Positions 50,168 through 60,570 of a DNA stretch of 64,000 bases are shown piece after piece. Origin of the DNA: an uncultured Flavobacteriaceae bacterium (lineage in GTDB: Bacteria; Bacteroidota; Bacteroidia; Flavobacteriales; Flavobacteriaceae); contig CAJQNZ010000029.1 in assembly GCA_905479835.1 (NCBI GenBank), forward strand, positions 1-64,000, in the 5' to 3' direction. Position numbers and translations under genes: made by a program. Positions within the stretch are counted from its first letter, which is position 1. Every line of letters begins with the position of its first letter. The notes below the pieces were generated by a model. The model was not told the DNA's origin and made no database searches. It saw only the letters and a list, made by a program, of their open reading frames with translations.

Positions 50168-50169
50168 TT

Positions 50170-50370
50170 ATGAATAAAATTGGAAGAATTTTCGAAATTG
50201 GATATTTAATAATATCAGTTGTTTTTGCATACGAATCGTATTTAAACTGGACACAAGATAGAACAAGGTCTTATGTTTTATTATTTTTTACAGCACTAGC
50301 CATCTTTATGTTCTTCTTCAAAAGAAGATTTAGAATTAAAAGAGAAGCACGTTTAAGGCAAGATAAATAA
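50170..50370 (+). CDS. Small membrane protein
   Basis: 66-aa two-TM ORF tightly packed between lptC and hemolysin-family gene. Confidence 0.75.
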   Translation: MNKIGRIFEIGYLIISVVFAYESYLNWTQDRTRSYVLLFFTALAIFMFFFKRRFRIKREARLRQDK

Positions 50371-50371
50371 A

Positions 50372-51637
50372 ATGGAATTACAACTTATTGTAATATGTAT
50401 ATCAATTATACTGTCAGCCTTTTTTTCGGGAATGGAAATTGCATTTGTATCAGCCAATAAAATGCATCTTGAGCTTGAAAAAAATAAAGAAGGAGTCATT
50501 GCTAAGATTTTAAAAACACTTACACATAAGCCCTCAAAATTCATTACTACAATGCTAGTTGGGAATAACATCTCATTAGTAATTTACAGTTATTTTATGG
50601 GGAAATTTATTCTTAATTTTCTTCCATTACAAAGTGTAAATGAATTTGGAACTTTATTGATTCAGACACTTATTTCAACAATATTGATTCTAGTATCGGC
50701 AGAGTTTTTGCCGAAAGCAATATTTAGAATATATGCGAATGAATCGATGAAGATATTCGCCATTCCTTCCTATTTATTTTATATTATTTTTCATTTAATA
50801 ACTGGTTTTATTACAGTTATTTCAGATTTTTTTCTGCGAATATTTTTTAATACATCGTCTGATGTAGAACAATCAGTGTTTAGCAAAGCAGAATTAGAAA
50901 GTTATATCACAGAAGAAATGGAAAAAAATGATGAAAATGATGAAATTGACTCTGAAATTCAAATCTTTCAAAACGCACTTGAATTTAACAATGTGAAAGC
51001 GCGAGAAGTTATGGTTCCGCGTACTGAAATACTTGCAGTTTCGATTGGTGATACAATTTCAAACACAAAGAATTTATTTATAGAAACAGGATATTCAAAA
51101 ATTATGATCTATAAAAACTCTTTAGATGAAATTATAGGGTATGTTCATGCTTTTGATATGTTTAAAAAACCAAAAAGTTTGCGTTCAGTTTTAATGCCTG
51201 TAGAATTCATTCCAGAAAGTATGATGATAAATGATGTGTTAAATATTTTGACCAAAAAAAGGAAGAGTATAGCAATTGTACTGGATGAATATGGAGGTAC
51301 ATCAGGAATGATTACTGTTGAGGATATTATAGAAGAACTGTTTGGAGAGATTGAAGATGAGCATGATTCACAATTGCTTCTTGAAAATAAAATCAACGAA
51401 AAAGAGTTTGAATTTTCAGCAAGAATAGAAGTTGATTATATCAACGAAACATACAACATTAACTTACCTGAGGATGAAGCATATGAAACTCTAGGAGGAA
51501 TGGTAGTTTATTATTCTGAAAAAATTCCTTTGCCAGAAGAAGTTATAGAGATTGATAATTTTCAATTCACTATAACCAAAGCGTCTTCAACTAAGATTGA
51601 CGAGATTTATTTAAAGGTAATTACTGATGAAGAGTAA
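50372..51637 (+). CDS. Hemolysin family protein (CNNM + CBS + transporter-associated domains)
   Basis: SAFFSGMEIAFVSANK, VKAREVMVPRTEILAV, VLDEYGGTSGMITVEDIIEELFGEIEDEHD. Confidence 0.94.
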   Translation: MELQLIVICISIILSAFFSGMEIAFVSANKMHLELEKNKEGVIAKILKTLTHKPSKFITTMLVGNNISLVIYSYFMGKFILNFLPLQSVNEFGTLLIQTLISTILILVSAEFLPKAIFRIYANESMKIFAIPSYLFYIIFHLITGFITVISDFFLRIFFNTSSDVEQSVFSKAELESYITEEMEKNDENDEIDSEIQIFQNALEFNNVKAREVMVPRTEILAVSIGDTISNTKNLFIETGYSKIMIYKNSLDEIIGYVHAFDMFKKPKSLRSVLMPVEFIPESMMINDVLNILTKKRKSIAIVLDEYGGTSGMITVEDIIEELFGEIEDEHDSQLLLENKINEKEFEFSARIEVDYINETYNINLPEDEAYETLGGMVVYYSEKIPLPEEVIEIDNFQFTITKASSTKIDEIYLKVITDEE

Positions 51638-51760
51638 TTTTTCAATATACTTTTTTGTCTAATTTTTATACTGTTAAACCATTTATTTATTGGAAAAATC
51701 ACTTTTATTATTCAATTGGATATCGTATTTTCGCACCCTAAAATTTAAAGAATAGTAGAT

Positions 51761-53899
51761 ATGGCAATTTTATCAAAGATTAGAGAACGTTCAGTTTTTT
51801 TGATTCTTATTATTGGTTTGGCTTTATTAGCATTTGTATTGGATCCATCTTCATTACAGAATTTATTTCAGGCAAATAAAGTAGATGTAGTAGGTGAAGT
51901 GAATGGAGAAACAATAAATAGAGAAGCTTTTGCAGCGGAAGTTGAGCAATACAAGGCTCAATATGGTAGAGCAAGTAATCAACAAGCGATGAATTATGCT
52001 TGGGATAAAATGGTAGGTGAAAAAATTTATGCAGATCAATTAGAAAAAGCAGGGATTGTTGTAGGTGCTGAAGATGTATGGAATGCAATTATTACGATGC
52101 CTTTTTTTGCAAATGGACCTGAATTTAAAAATGAAGGAGGACTTTTCGATCAAGAAAAAGTAAAAGAATACATTGCCAATATTAAAGATGATGCTTTAAA
52201 TGCTCCCAAAACTTCACAAGAAGCGAATGTATGGAACAACTGGTTAAGAACAGAAGCTAATATTAAAGATAACCTTGAAATTCAAGCATTGAATAGCCTT
52301 GTAAAATCAGGACTTGGTGCTTCTTTAAAGGAAGGTTATAGAGAGTATAAATATAATAATGAAAAAGTATCTGCCAAGTATGTGTACGTTCCTTATGCTT
52401 CAATTGCAGATAGTTTAATCACAATTTCTAATGCTGATTATAAAACTTACATAAAGGATAATGCCAACGAATTTAAGGTTGAAGAGTCGAGAGATTTAAA
52501 ACTAGTAAAATTTAATGTAGTTGCTTCTGATAAAGATAAAGAAGACTTGAAAAACGTTCTTACTACATATATTGATGATAATGAAAAATTCGGAACAAAA
52601 GGATTAAGAAATGCTTCAGATTATGAAGTGTTTATGGAAGATGCTAAATCAGACTTGCCTATAAATAATAACTATATTTATAAAGATAAATTACCAGAAA
52701 CTATTTCAGAAGCAGTATTTTCCGGAAAAGTTGGAGATGTTGTAGGACCTTACGAAGAGAGAGGATTTTATAAAATTTCTAAAGTTGTTGATTTTATGAA
52801 ACTTCCAGATTCTGTAAAATCAAGTTATATTACAGTTGGTTATAGAGGCTCTCAAAGGTCAAATTCTGTTAAAACAAAAGAAGAGGCTGAGAAAACTGCA
52901 GATAGTATTTTAAAACTTGTAAAATATAGTTCTTCTAAATTTGTTGAAATTGCCAACATCATAAATGAAGATAGTAGTAAAGGAAAAGGTGGAGAACTAG
53001 GATGGGTTTCTAAAGATGCAGCTTTCAGTCCCAATTTTGATTCTGATTTTGCTTCATATTTGTTTAAAAATAAAAAAGGTACAGTAAAGGTTGTTGAAAC
53101 AAAATTTGGTTTTCAAATTATAAAAATAGAAGATCAAAAAAATTATCAAAACGCTGCTAAATTAGTAACATTATCTAGACAAATACTTCCTTCAGTTGAA
53201 ACTGAAAATTTTTATTATCAAAATGCAGAAACCTTCGCAGCTAATCTGGTGAGTGGTGGTGATATCGATGTGCTGTCTGAAGAGAGTTCATATACAGTAG
53301 TACCAGCAATAGGTGTTAAAATATTGGATGAAAATGTTCCTGGACTTGCAGGTAGTCAAAGACAGATTGTGAATTGGGCTTTTAATTCAGAAAATGACTT
53401 AAATAGTGTAAAGAGGTTTGATGTTGATAGCGGATATGTTGTAGCGCTTTTAAGCGGAAAAACTCCAAAAGGATTAGCACCAGTTTCAAATGTTGTAAGT
53501 AAGATAAAGCCTATTTTGATAAATATGAAAAAAGCTGAATTAATTTCAGCCAAAATGAAAGGAAATACATTAGAAGAAATTGCATCTAATAATGGTGTAA
53601 GTGTAAGCACAGCATCTAATGTTTCTTTAGCAAGTCCAACACTTTCAGGTGTAGGTGCAGAGCCAATGATTATTGGTGCAATGATGGGATCTAGCGAAGG
53701 AAAATTAGTTAATAAGTTGGCTGGATCAAAAGGTGTATTTGCATTTGATGTAACTGGAAAGCAAGCTGTTGTAGAATTACCAAACTATGAGATCGCTCGT
53801 AAGAAAATTGCTGATAAAGTTGAATTAAAAAGCAATTCTATTTACAACTCATTAAAGTCTTCATATGAACTTTCAGATAATAGAGCTCTGCTTTATTAA
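51761..53899 (+). CDS. SurA N-domain/PpiD-like peptidylprolyl isomerase
   Basis: MAILSKIRERSVFLILIIGLALLAFVLDP; parvulin region SKGKGGELGWVSKDAAFSPNFDSDFASYLF. Confidence 0.9.
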   Translation: MAILSKIRERSVFLILIIGLALLAFVLDPSSLQNLFQANKVDVVGEVNGETINREAFAAEVEQYKAQYGRASNQQAMNYAWDKMVGEKIYADQLEKAGIVVGAEDVWNAIITMPFFANGPEFKNEGGLFDQEKVKEYIANIKDDALNAPKTSQEANVWNNWLRTEANIKDNLEIQALNSLVKSGLGASLKEGYREYKYNNEKVSAKYVYVPYASIADSLITISNADYKTYIKDNANEFKVEESRDLKLVKFNVVASDKDKEDLKNVLTTYIDDNEKFGTKGLRNASDYEVFMEDAKSDLPINNNYIYKDKLPETISEAVFSGKVGDVVGPYEERGFYKISKVVDFMKLPDSVKSSYITVGYRGSQRSNSVKTKEEAEKTADSILKLVKYSSSKFVEIANIINEDSSKGKGGELGWVSKDAAFSPNFDSDFASYLFKNKKGTVKVVETKFGFQIIKIEDQKNYQNAAKLVTLSRQILPSVETENFYYQNAETFAANLVSGGDIDVLSEESSYTVVPAIGVKILDENVPGLAGSQRQIVNWAFNSENDLNSVKRFDVDSGYVVALLSGKTPKGLAPVSNVVSKIKPILINMKKAELISAKMKGNTLEEIASNNGVSVSTASNVSLASPTLSGVGAEPMIIGAMMGSSEGKLVNKLAGSKGVFAFDVTGKQAVVELPNYEIARKKIADKVELKSNSIYNSLKSSYELSDNRALLY

Positions 53900-53920
53900 A
53901 AATAAATTTATTTATAGTAT

Positions 53921-53950
53921 AAGCGCTCGACAATGTCGAGCGCTTTTTTT
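53921..53950 (+). terminator. Intrinsic terminator
   Basis: AAGCGCTCGAC-aat-GTCGAGCGCTT + T tract. Confidence 0.9.
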
Positions 53951-54020
53951 ATTGTATTTATAGTAACATTTTTCGATTATTGTCGTCAATACTTGAGGGT
54001 ACTAATAAATACTATTTTAA

Positions 54021-54593
54021 GTGAATTCACATTTTATTAAAAAGACAGCATATATTTTTTGGGTATTGATATTGGTACTACTAGCAGTTATGTATTTCGT
54101 AAATTCTTCTATCTTCACTTCTGAATATTTAATAAATTTTATCAAAGAGTTTAAGAGTGAAATGATGCTCGTTTATACTATTATTTCCTTAATTAGAGGC
54201 TTCTTTTTATTACCAAGCACTCCATTTATACTTGTAGGGGTATTCTTGTTCCCTGAAAACTTATTTATAGTTTTAATCATCTCTATAATCGGAATATTAT
54301 TCTCTTCAACTGCGTTGTATTATTTTTCTGATTTATTGGGGTTTAGTATTTTTCTTGAAGGGAAATATCCTAAAAAAGTGGCTAAATATAAAAAGATGTT
54401 AAGTCACCCTAAAGCAATATTTTATGTAATCGCTTGGTCATTTTTTCCTTTTATTCCTACAGATGTGATCTGTTATGTTGCTGGAATTATAAAAATGCCA
54501 TTTAAGAATATGATATTAGGAATTTTTATAGGAGAATTGGTATTAGTGACTGCCTATGTATATTTTGGGAACGAGATTGTAAATCTTTTTTAG
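54021..54593 (+). CDS. TVP38/TMEM64 (VTT domain) membrane protein
   Basis: RGFFLLPSTPFILVGVFLFP...FFPFIPTDVICYVAGIIKMPFKNMILGIFIGE; GTG start. Confidence 0.85.
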   Translation: MNSHFIKKTAYIFWVLILVLLAVMYFVNSSIFTSEYLINFIKEFKSEMMLVYTIISLIRGFFLLPSTPFILVGVFLFPENLFIVLIISIIGILFSSTALYYFSDLLGFSIFLEGKYPKKVAKYKKMLSHPKAIFYVIAWSFFPFIPTDVICYVAGIIKMPFKNMILGIFIGELVLVTAYVYFGNEIVNLF

Positions 54594-54612
54594 TCAAAAA
54601 TAGTTGTGTAAT

Positions 54613-54645
54613 AAAAAAGCGTCCAATTATTATTGAACGCTTTTT
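54613..54645. terminator. Bidirectional terminator between VTT gene and rho
   Basis: AAAAAGCGTcCAAT-tatt-ATTGaACGCTTTTT. Confidence 0.8.
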
Positions 54646-54677
54646 AGTTTTAAAAAGTTAGATTTTTTATGATCGAT

Positions 54678-56339
54678 TTATCGATTCATAGATGCTAAGA
54701 ATTCGTCGTTGTTAAGAGTAGTTTTAACCCTGTCGCTTAAGAACTCCATCGCTTCTATAGGGTTCATATCAGCAAGATATTTACGTAATACCCACATTCT
54801 CTGAAGTGTTTTCTCATCCAATAATAAATCATCTCTACGCGTACTAGATTTTACAAGATCAATTGCTGGATAAATTCTTCGATTAGCAATGTTTCTATCC
54901 AATTGTAATTCCATGTTACCAGTACCTTTAAATTCTTCAAAGATCACTTCATCCATTTTCGAACCAGTATCTGTCAATGCTGTTGCAATAATAGATAAGG
55001 AACCACCATTTTCAATATTTCGAGCCGCTCCAAAGAAACGTTTTGGCTTGTGTAAAGCATTGGCGTCAATACCTCCAGATAAGATCTTTCCAGACGCTGG
55101 AGCTACGGTATTATACGCTCTAGCAAGACGTGTAATAGAATCCAATAAGATAACTACATCGTGTCCGCATTCAACAAGTCTTTTAGCCTTTTCAAGAACG
55201 ATATTTGCAACGCGTACATGTTTATCAGCAGGTTCGTCAAATGTTGACGCAACTACTTCACCTTTTACATTACGTTGCATATCAGTAACTTCCTCAGGAC
55301 GTTCATCAATTAATAAAATTATCTGATAAACTTCAGGATGATTAGTTGAAATTGCATTTGCAATATCTTTTAATAAAATAGTTTTACCAGTTTTTGGTTG
55401 TGAAACAATCATTCCACGTTGCCCTTTTCCAATAGGAGCAAAAAGATCTATTATACGTGTAGATTTATTTCCTTTTAATTCTAAATTTAATTTTTCATCT
55501 GGAAATAATGGCTTTAAATGTTCAAATGAAACTCTATCACGAACAACATGAGGATTTAATCCATTGATTTTAGAAACCCTTATTAATGGAAAATACTTTT
55601 CACCTTCTTTTGGTGGACGTACATTTCCTAATACTGTATCTCCAGTTTTCAATCCAAATAATTTAATTTGAGATTGTGATACATAAATATCATCAGGAGA
55701 AGAAAGGTAATTGTAATCTGAAGAACGTAAGAAACCGTAACCGTCTGGCATCATTTCTAGAACTCCTTCACTTTCAATAATTCCATCAAACTCATAATCC
55801 GGATCTCTATAACGATTCCCACTCTTGTTTTTAGATTTTTGATCTTTATGTTGAGGTTTATTTTTTGAATGATCTGGTTTGTTAGTTTGTTTATTCTCTG
55901 TTTTAACAGTTTCAGTACTTTTCTCTTTAGAAACAACTTCTTTTTTAGGATGGTTGTGCTGAGGTTTCTTCTCCACTCGTTTAGGTTTTACCTCTTCTTT
56001 TTTATCCTCAAGTTTTAATTCTTGCTGTGAAGAAGTTTCTTTTACAACTTTTTTAGGCTGAGAAGGTTTTTTTTTAGTATCCTGTTTTACTTCTGTTTTC
56101 TCAGAAGGAACTTTTAAACCGCTACTTTTTGGTTTGGATATGCGTGCACGCTTTGGTTTTTCTGAACCTTTATGCTGTGCAGGTTTAGATGTTTTAACTG
56201 GATTAGCAGCTTGATGATCTAAAATTTGATAGACTAAGTCTAATTTGTTTAATTGACTAAATTTTGGAAGCCCAATTTCTTTAGCAATCTTTTGTAACTC
56301 GACAAGGGATTTCTCCTTGAGTTGTGAAATTTCAAACAT
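54678..56339 (-). CDS. rho: Transcription termination factor Rho with long lysine-rich N-terminal insertion
   Basis: [25 protein letters not shown] (Walker A), [24 protein letters not shown]. Confidence 0.96.
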   Translation of the reverse strand: MFEISQLKEKSLVELQKIAKEIGLPKFSQLNKLDLVYQILDHQAANPVKTSKPAQHKGSEKPKRARISKPKSSGLKVPSEKTEVKQDTKKKPSQPKKVVKETSSQQELKLEDKKEEVKPKRVEKKPQHNHPKKEVVSKEKSTETVKTENKQTNKPDHSKNKPQHKDQKSKNKSGNRYRDPDYEFDGIIESEGVLEMMPDGYGFLRSSDYNYLSSPDDIYVSQSQIKLFGLKTGDTVLGNVRPPKEGEKYFPLIRVSKINGLNPHVVRDRVSFEHLKPLFPDEKLNLELKGNKSTRIIDLFAPIGKGQRGMIVSQPKTGKTILLKDIANAISTNHPEVYQIILLIDERPEEVTDMQRNVKGEVVASTFDEPADKHVRVANIVLEKAKRLVECGHDVVILLDSITRLARAYNTVAPASGKILSGGIDANALHKPKRFFGAARNIENGGSLSIIATALTDTGSKMDEVIFEEFKGTGNMELQLDRNIANRRIYPAIDLVKSSTRRDDLLLDEKTLQRMWVLRKYLADMNPIEAMEFLSDRVKTTLNNDEFLASMNR

Positions 56340-56530
56340 TATGTATAGTTAATGATTTATAATAATCAGTTATTCGAATGGTAAGTAAGTATATTGATTG
56401 TTTTAAATTGCAATTTAATGTGCAACTCTCTACATGAAGTAGATAGCAAATATATAAAATAAAATGAATATTAAAATTTTTATGATATAAAAGATTAGTT
56501 TACTTTTGTAATCGTTATTAAAAACAAACA

Positions 56531-56965
56531 ATGATTCAACGTATTCAATCCATTTATTTATTGATTTCAGCACTTGTTTCTGGAGGATTGATATTTATAG
56601 TAAACCTATGGAAGGATGTTGAAGGGAATTCAATTATGGCCAAGAGTTTATTGGTTAGTGACGATTGGATGTTGAAAATGATACCTATATTATTTATTGT
56701 ATCTGTAGTAATATCATTGAGTTCTATTTTTCAATTTAAGAATAGACAATTGCAATTTGTTTTAGGACGACTCAATATTTTGACCAACCTTATTTTATTG
56801 GGATTACTCGTATATCAATCTCTAAATTTATCTGGAGAAACTATGGTTTCGGAGAAAGGTATTGGATCAGCACTTCCTATTGTTGCTATTATTCTGCAAG
56901 TCATGGCGAATAAGGCAATAAAGAAAGATGAAGATCTCGTAAAATCTGTAGATAGATTACGGTAA
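56531..56965 (+). CDS. DUF4293 family membrane protein
   Basis: MIQRIQSIYLLISALVSGGLIF, four-TM pattern. Confidence 0.85.
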   Translation: MIQRIQSIYLLISALVSGGLIFIVNLWKDVEGNSIMAKSLLVSDDWMLKMIPILFIVSVVISLSSIFQFKNRQLQFVLGRLNILTNLILLGLLVYQSLNLSGETMVSEKGIGSALPIVAIILQVMANKAIKKDEDLVKSVDRLR

Positions 56966-56992
56966 AACTAGTATCTTAGTATATTTAGTGAG

Positions 56993-57026
56993 AAAAACCC
57001 ATTCCTTTTTAGGAATGGGTTTTTTA
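56993..57026 (+). terminator. Intrinsic terminator
   Basis: AAAACCCATTCC-tttttа-like loop-GGAATGGGTTTTTT hairpin with T tract. Confidence 0.85.
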
Positions 57027-57060
57027 TTGTAGATTTACATAACATGTATTAAATTTTTAA

Positions 57061-57111
57061 AAAACCGTCTAACGGTTTTCCGTGATATTTAAAAATCACG
57101 GTTTACGTGAT
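57061..57111. promoter_or_regulatory. Cluster of overlapping inverted repeats upstream of response regulator
   Basis: AAAACCG..CGGTTTT (57061-57079), CCGTGAT..ATCACGG (57080-57101), ATCACG..CGTGAT (57095-57111). Confidence 0.7.
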
Positions 57112-57141
57112 TGACTAACATTGTTTAATAAAATATCTTTG
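57111..57141 (+). promoter_or_regulatory. Bacteroidota-type promoter TTG-N20-TATCTTTG
   Basis: TTG at 57111-57113, TATCTTTG at 57134-57141; implies the ATG at 57162 is the real start. Confidence 0.6.
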
Positions 57142-57161
57142 ACTTGGGAAAATTGAAAAAG

Positions 57162-57809
57162 ATGAAAGTTCATATTGCTGATGATCACCAGATATTAATT
57201 GATGGTATTAAAGCGGTATTGAAAACAGAGAGTGATATTGAAGTTGATGGTTGTTCTGTAAACGGAGAAGAAGTTTTGGAATGGTTTAAGACTCATAAAA
57301 CGGATGTTTTAATACTCGACATTAACATGCCAAAAATTGATGGTATCAAAGTGTTACAGCGATTGAAAAAAAGAGATTTTCAACCTTTGGTGATAGTTTT
57401 ATCTAGCTATGATGATATTAAACTTGTAAAGGAGGTAATGAAAATCGGTGCAAAAGGTTTTTTGGCTAAAAAATGTGCAGGAGAGCACATTGCGGAAGCA
57501 ATAAAAACTGTGTACAATGGAGGTCAATATTTTAGTGAGAGTATTCAAGATAAGATAGTAACATCTTTTTCTGGAGTTGATCAAAGTAAAATAGGCAATC
57601 AAGATGGCGCATTTTTTAGTTCATTAACTGAAAGAGAAAAGGAGATCCTAACGATGATTGCTCAAGAGTATAGTACTCGTGAAATTTCCGAACAACTTTT
57701 TATTACGATTAATACTGTAGAAACCCACAGAAAAAACTTAATCAAAAAATTAAAAGTTAAGAATGCTGTAGGTCTTGCTGTATATGCTCATAAAAACCAA
57801 TTAATTTAA
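57162..57809 (+). CDS. NarL/LuxR-family response regulator (track start is TTG 57144; ATG 57162 preferred)
   Basis: VHIADDHQILIDGI, LDINMPKIDG, LTEREKEILTMIAQEYSTREISEQLFITINTVETHRKNLIKKL. Confidence 0.94.
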   Translation: MKVHIADDHQILIDGIKAVLKTESDIEVDGCSVNGEEVLEWFKTHKTDVLILDINMPKIDGIKVLQRLKKRDFQPLVIVLSSYDDIKLVKEVMKIGAKGFLAKKCAGEHIAEAIKTVYNGGQYFSESIQDKIVTSFSGVDQSKIGNQDGAFFSSLTEREKEILTMIAQEYSTREISEQLFITINTVETHRKNLIKKLKVKNAVGLAVYAHKNQLI

Positions 57810-57841
57810 TTTCAATCTAACCAAAAATTACTACTACTATC

Positions 57842-58123
57842 ATGGGGAAAATGTTACAATCGTACAGTATTAAAAATGAAAAAAAAGGAACTTACAGAAT
57901 AAAGTTTAAAGTGGACAAAGGAGTAAAAGTTACTTTCAATGCGGTAGGAGATGTAAATCAAGTACACTTGAAATACGACTCTGAAGAAAAAGATGAAAGA
58001 TTTAAAAAAAATTATGTAATCACAGGATCTCAATTTAATCTACAGTTTTTTCAACATGAATCCTTAGGAAAAGACCATGATGAAGACACGGAACCAGAAC
58101 CAAAAATTATTATTAAAGAATAA
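57842..58123 (+). CDS. Hypothetical 93-aa protein between response regulator and histidine kinase
   Basis: Tight spacing, same strand; no recognised domain. Confidence 0.65.
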   Translation: MGKMLQSYSIKNEKKGTYRIKFKVDKGVKVTFNAVGDVNQVHLKYDSEEKDERFKKNYVITGSQFNLQFFQHESLGKDHDEDTEPEPKIIIKE

Positions 58124-58132
58124 AAACTTATA

Positions 58133-60013
58133 ATGAATAATAAATTCATACTTATTAAATTTACTTTTATAGTAGCATTATTTTTTAATGCTACTATTTC
58201 TTTTTCTCAAGTAATTTCTGAGACCGACTCTCTATTACTGGTCATTGATAAGAAAATTGTGGATGAACAATATGATTCCGCAGAGGCATTAATCAATTAT
58301 ATTAAGACCATTCCTCAATATGAAATTGATTCTATTAAACTAGAAGTGGATTTAACACTTGCTAAGTTATATCAAACTCGTAATGAAGATGAAAAAGCAT
58401 TGGGAATATTATTAAATGGACTTTCTAAAATTAAAGAAGATAAATCATCGCCTTTTATTGCTGATTATGCCTATGAAATAGGTAGTAAATTTTCTAAAAT
58501 TAAAAATTTCCCGAAAGGACTAGAATATTATAGAATGGTATTGTCTAGTGGTAAATATAGAAATGATTCGTTGGATATCTCTAGAGGTTTATTGGGTATT
58601 GGAAATATTCATTTTAGATATTATTATAATAGTAGGTATCTTGCTCTTAAATTAGAAGAAAATATGCAGCAGGTACATAAAGATAGTGCCTTGAATTACT
58701 ATAAAAATGTGATTGCAACATTTCCAAAAAATGAAAGTAAAAAGGAATCACTTGTTTATGCTAATAACAATCTTTTAGCATATTATGCTTATGATAAAGA
58801 ATATGATCTTGCTGAATTTTATGGGAAGAAAGCTTTAGAGATTCGTGAAGAACTAGGAGACTCTGTTGAAATAGCAGAAGGACTTAATGGTCTTGGAGCG
58901 ATAACTACTTATAAAGGGGATTTAATAAAAGCGAAGGAGTACTATGAAAGAGCATTACAAATTCTTGATAAAAAAGAAGGTTATAATTCTAAATTTCAAA
59001 AGTTAACATTATTAAATAATATTGCTGATAATTATAAAAGAAGAAAACAATATCAGAAAGCTTATGAAACTTTAAATAGAGCTCAGGATTTTGGAAATAA
59101 ATTGAATGTAGAAAGTGCCAATGAAAAATATGCTGAGTACGAAGCAAAGTACAATGTTGCAGAAAAAGAAAAAATTGTAGAGATAGAAAAAAACAAACGC
59201 CAACAAATAGAATTTTGGTTGTATGTATTGGGATTGGCTACCATTTTGCTAGTTGGGTTTTCTGGATTGTTATACAATACTTTTCGACTGAGAAGAAAGA
59301 ATTTAACATTAGAACACGATCAAGAAAAGTTATTGCAAGAACGTAAAATAGAACAGGTTCAGAATGAATCACAGATAAAAATATTAAATGCTACGCTGGA
59401 CGGGAAAGAAGATGAGAGACGGCATATTGCAGAAGTATTACACAATAGTGTAAGTGCATTGCTTTCTTCTGCCAATCTTCATTTACAAGCGGCAAAAATT
59501 GACTTGAAAGACAAGACTCCTCAAGAGATCATAAAAACACAAGCAATCATCAGTGAAGCTGCCGATAAGATTCGTGATCTTTCTCATAAATTGGTATCTT
59601 CTGTTTTATTGAAGTTTGGATTGAGTTATGCCATGGAAGACTTATGTGAGAAATATTCCAATTCTCAATTGACATTTGAAACACAATCAAAAAATATAAT
59701 ACGGTACAATCAAGATTTTGAAATTAAGATCCATAGTATAGTTGAGGAATTTGTAAATAATATTATCAAGCATAGTAATGCTGATAAAGCGACGATACTA
59801 TTAGAACAAAAAGAAGGAAAGTTACAAGTACGGATATTTGATGATGGAGATGGTTTTGATATAGAAAAAATGCGTAAAAATGATAAAGGAGGTCTTGGAA
59901 TTGTTCAGATAGAAGCACGTATAAAAATGATGGAAGGGATATTTGACCTTAAATCATCGAAAGCTACAGGGACTCGTATTTTTATAAATATTCCTATTCC
60001 AGAAGATTACTAA
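58133..60013 (+). CDS. TPR-containing sensor histidine kinase (HisKA_3-type/HATPase_c)
   Basis: Signal peptide, TPR region, TM 59211-59280, DERRHIAEVLHNSVSALLSSANLHLQ, VEEFVNNIIKHSNA, DDGDGFD, KGGLGIVQIEARI. Confidence 0.9.
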   Translation: MNNKFILIKFTFIVALFFNATISFSQVISETDSLLLVIDKKIVDEQYDSAEALINYIKTIPQYEIDSIKLEVDLTLAKLYQTRNEDEKALGILLNGLSKIKEDKSSPFIADYAYEIGSKFSKIKNFPKGLEYYRMVLSSGKYRNDSLDISRGLLGIGNIHFRYYYNSRYLALKLEENMQQVHKDSALNYYKNVIATFPKNESKKESLVYANNNLLAYYAYDKEYDLAEFYGKKALEIREELGDSVEIAEGLNGLGAITTYKGDLIKAKEYYERALQILDKKEGYNSKFQKLTLLNNIADNYKRRKQYQKAYETLNRAQDFGNKLNVESANEKYAEYEAKYNVAEKEKIVEIEKNKRQQIEFWLYVLGLATILLVGFSGLLYNTFRLRRKNLTLEHDQEKLLQERKIEQVQNESQIKILNATLDGKEDERRHIAEVLHNSVSALLSSANLHLQAAKIDLKDKTPQEIIKTQAIISEAADKIRDLSHKLVSSVLLKFGLSYAMEDLCEKYSNSQLTFETQSKNIIRYNQDFEIKIHSIVEEFVNNIIKHSNADKATILLEQKEGKLQVRIFDDGDGFDIEKMRKNDKGGLGIVQIEARIKMMEGIFDLKSSKATGTRIFINIPIPEDY

Positions 60014-60507
60014 CCTCGTTTTTCAAGTTCGATAATTTCAAGTTCTTTAATGTCAGCTTCATCAATTTTAAATCGAAGCATGGTTCTTACTTTATGAAAA
60101 CCATGTTTTCCAACGGCACCAGGATTTAAGTGTAGAAGATTTAATTTTTTGTCAAATTGCACTTTCAAGATATGGGAATGTCCACTGATAAATATTTTAG
60201 GTGGATTCACTTTTATTTCTTCTCGTATTCTCAGATTGTACTTATTAGGATATCCACCTATGTGTGTCATCCAAACATCCACTTTTTCAATTGTAAACCG
60301 ATTGTCTAGAGGAAATTCTGTTCGTGCAACTGCATCATCAATATTTCCGTAAACTGCTCGTAAAGGTTTTAGTTCCTTAATTATATCTGTTACTTTTAAA
60401 TCACCAATATCTCCTGCATGCCACACTTCGTCTGCTTGCTTTACATATTTCAATATTTGATCATCAATATAACTATGTGTGTCGGAAAGTAATAAAATTT
60501 TCTTCAT
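60010..60507 (-). CDS. YfcE/MJ0936-family metallophosphoesterase
   Basis: KILLLSDTHSYID, VWHAGDIGD, VYGNIDD, FISGHSHILKV, LLHLNPGAVGKHGF. Confidence 0.93.
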   Translation of the reverse strand: MKKILLLSDTHSYIDDQILKYVKQADEVWHAGDIGDLKVTDIIKELKPLRAVYGNIDDAVARTEFPLDNRFTIEKVDVWMTHIGGYPNKYNLRIREEIKVNPPKIFISGHSHILKVQFDKKLNLLHLNPGAVGKHGFHKVRTMLRFKIDEADIKELEIIELEKRG

Positions 60508-60570
60508 TTGATAAAAAAGTAATCTAAAATACTACCGTATATTTGTAGTGTACAAAAATAGGATTTTAGG

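Noticed and set aside
53921-53950. GCGCTCGACAATGTCGAGCGC palindrome considered as another REP-like element
   Set aside because: Position directly after the ppiD-like gene and the following T8 tract make it a simple intrinsic terminator
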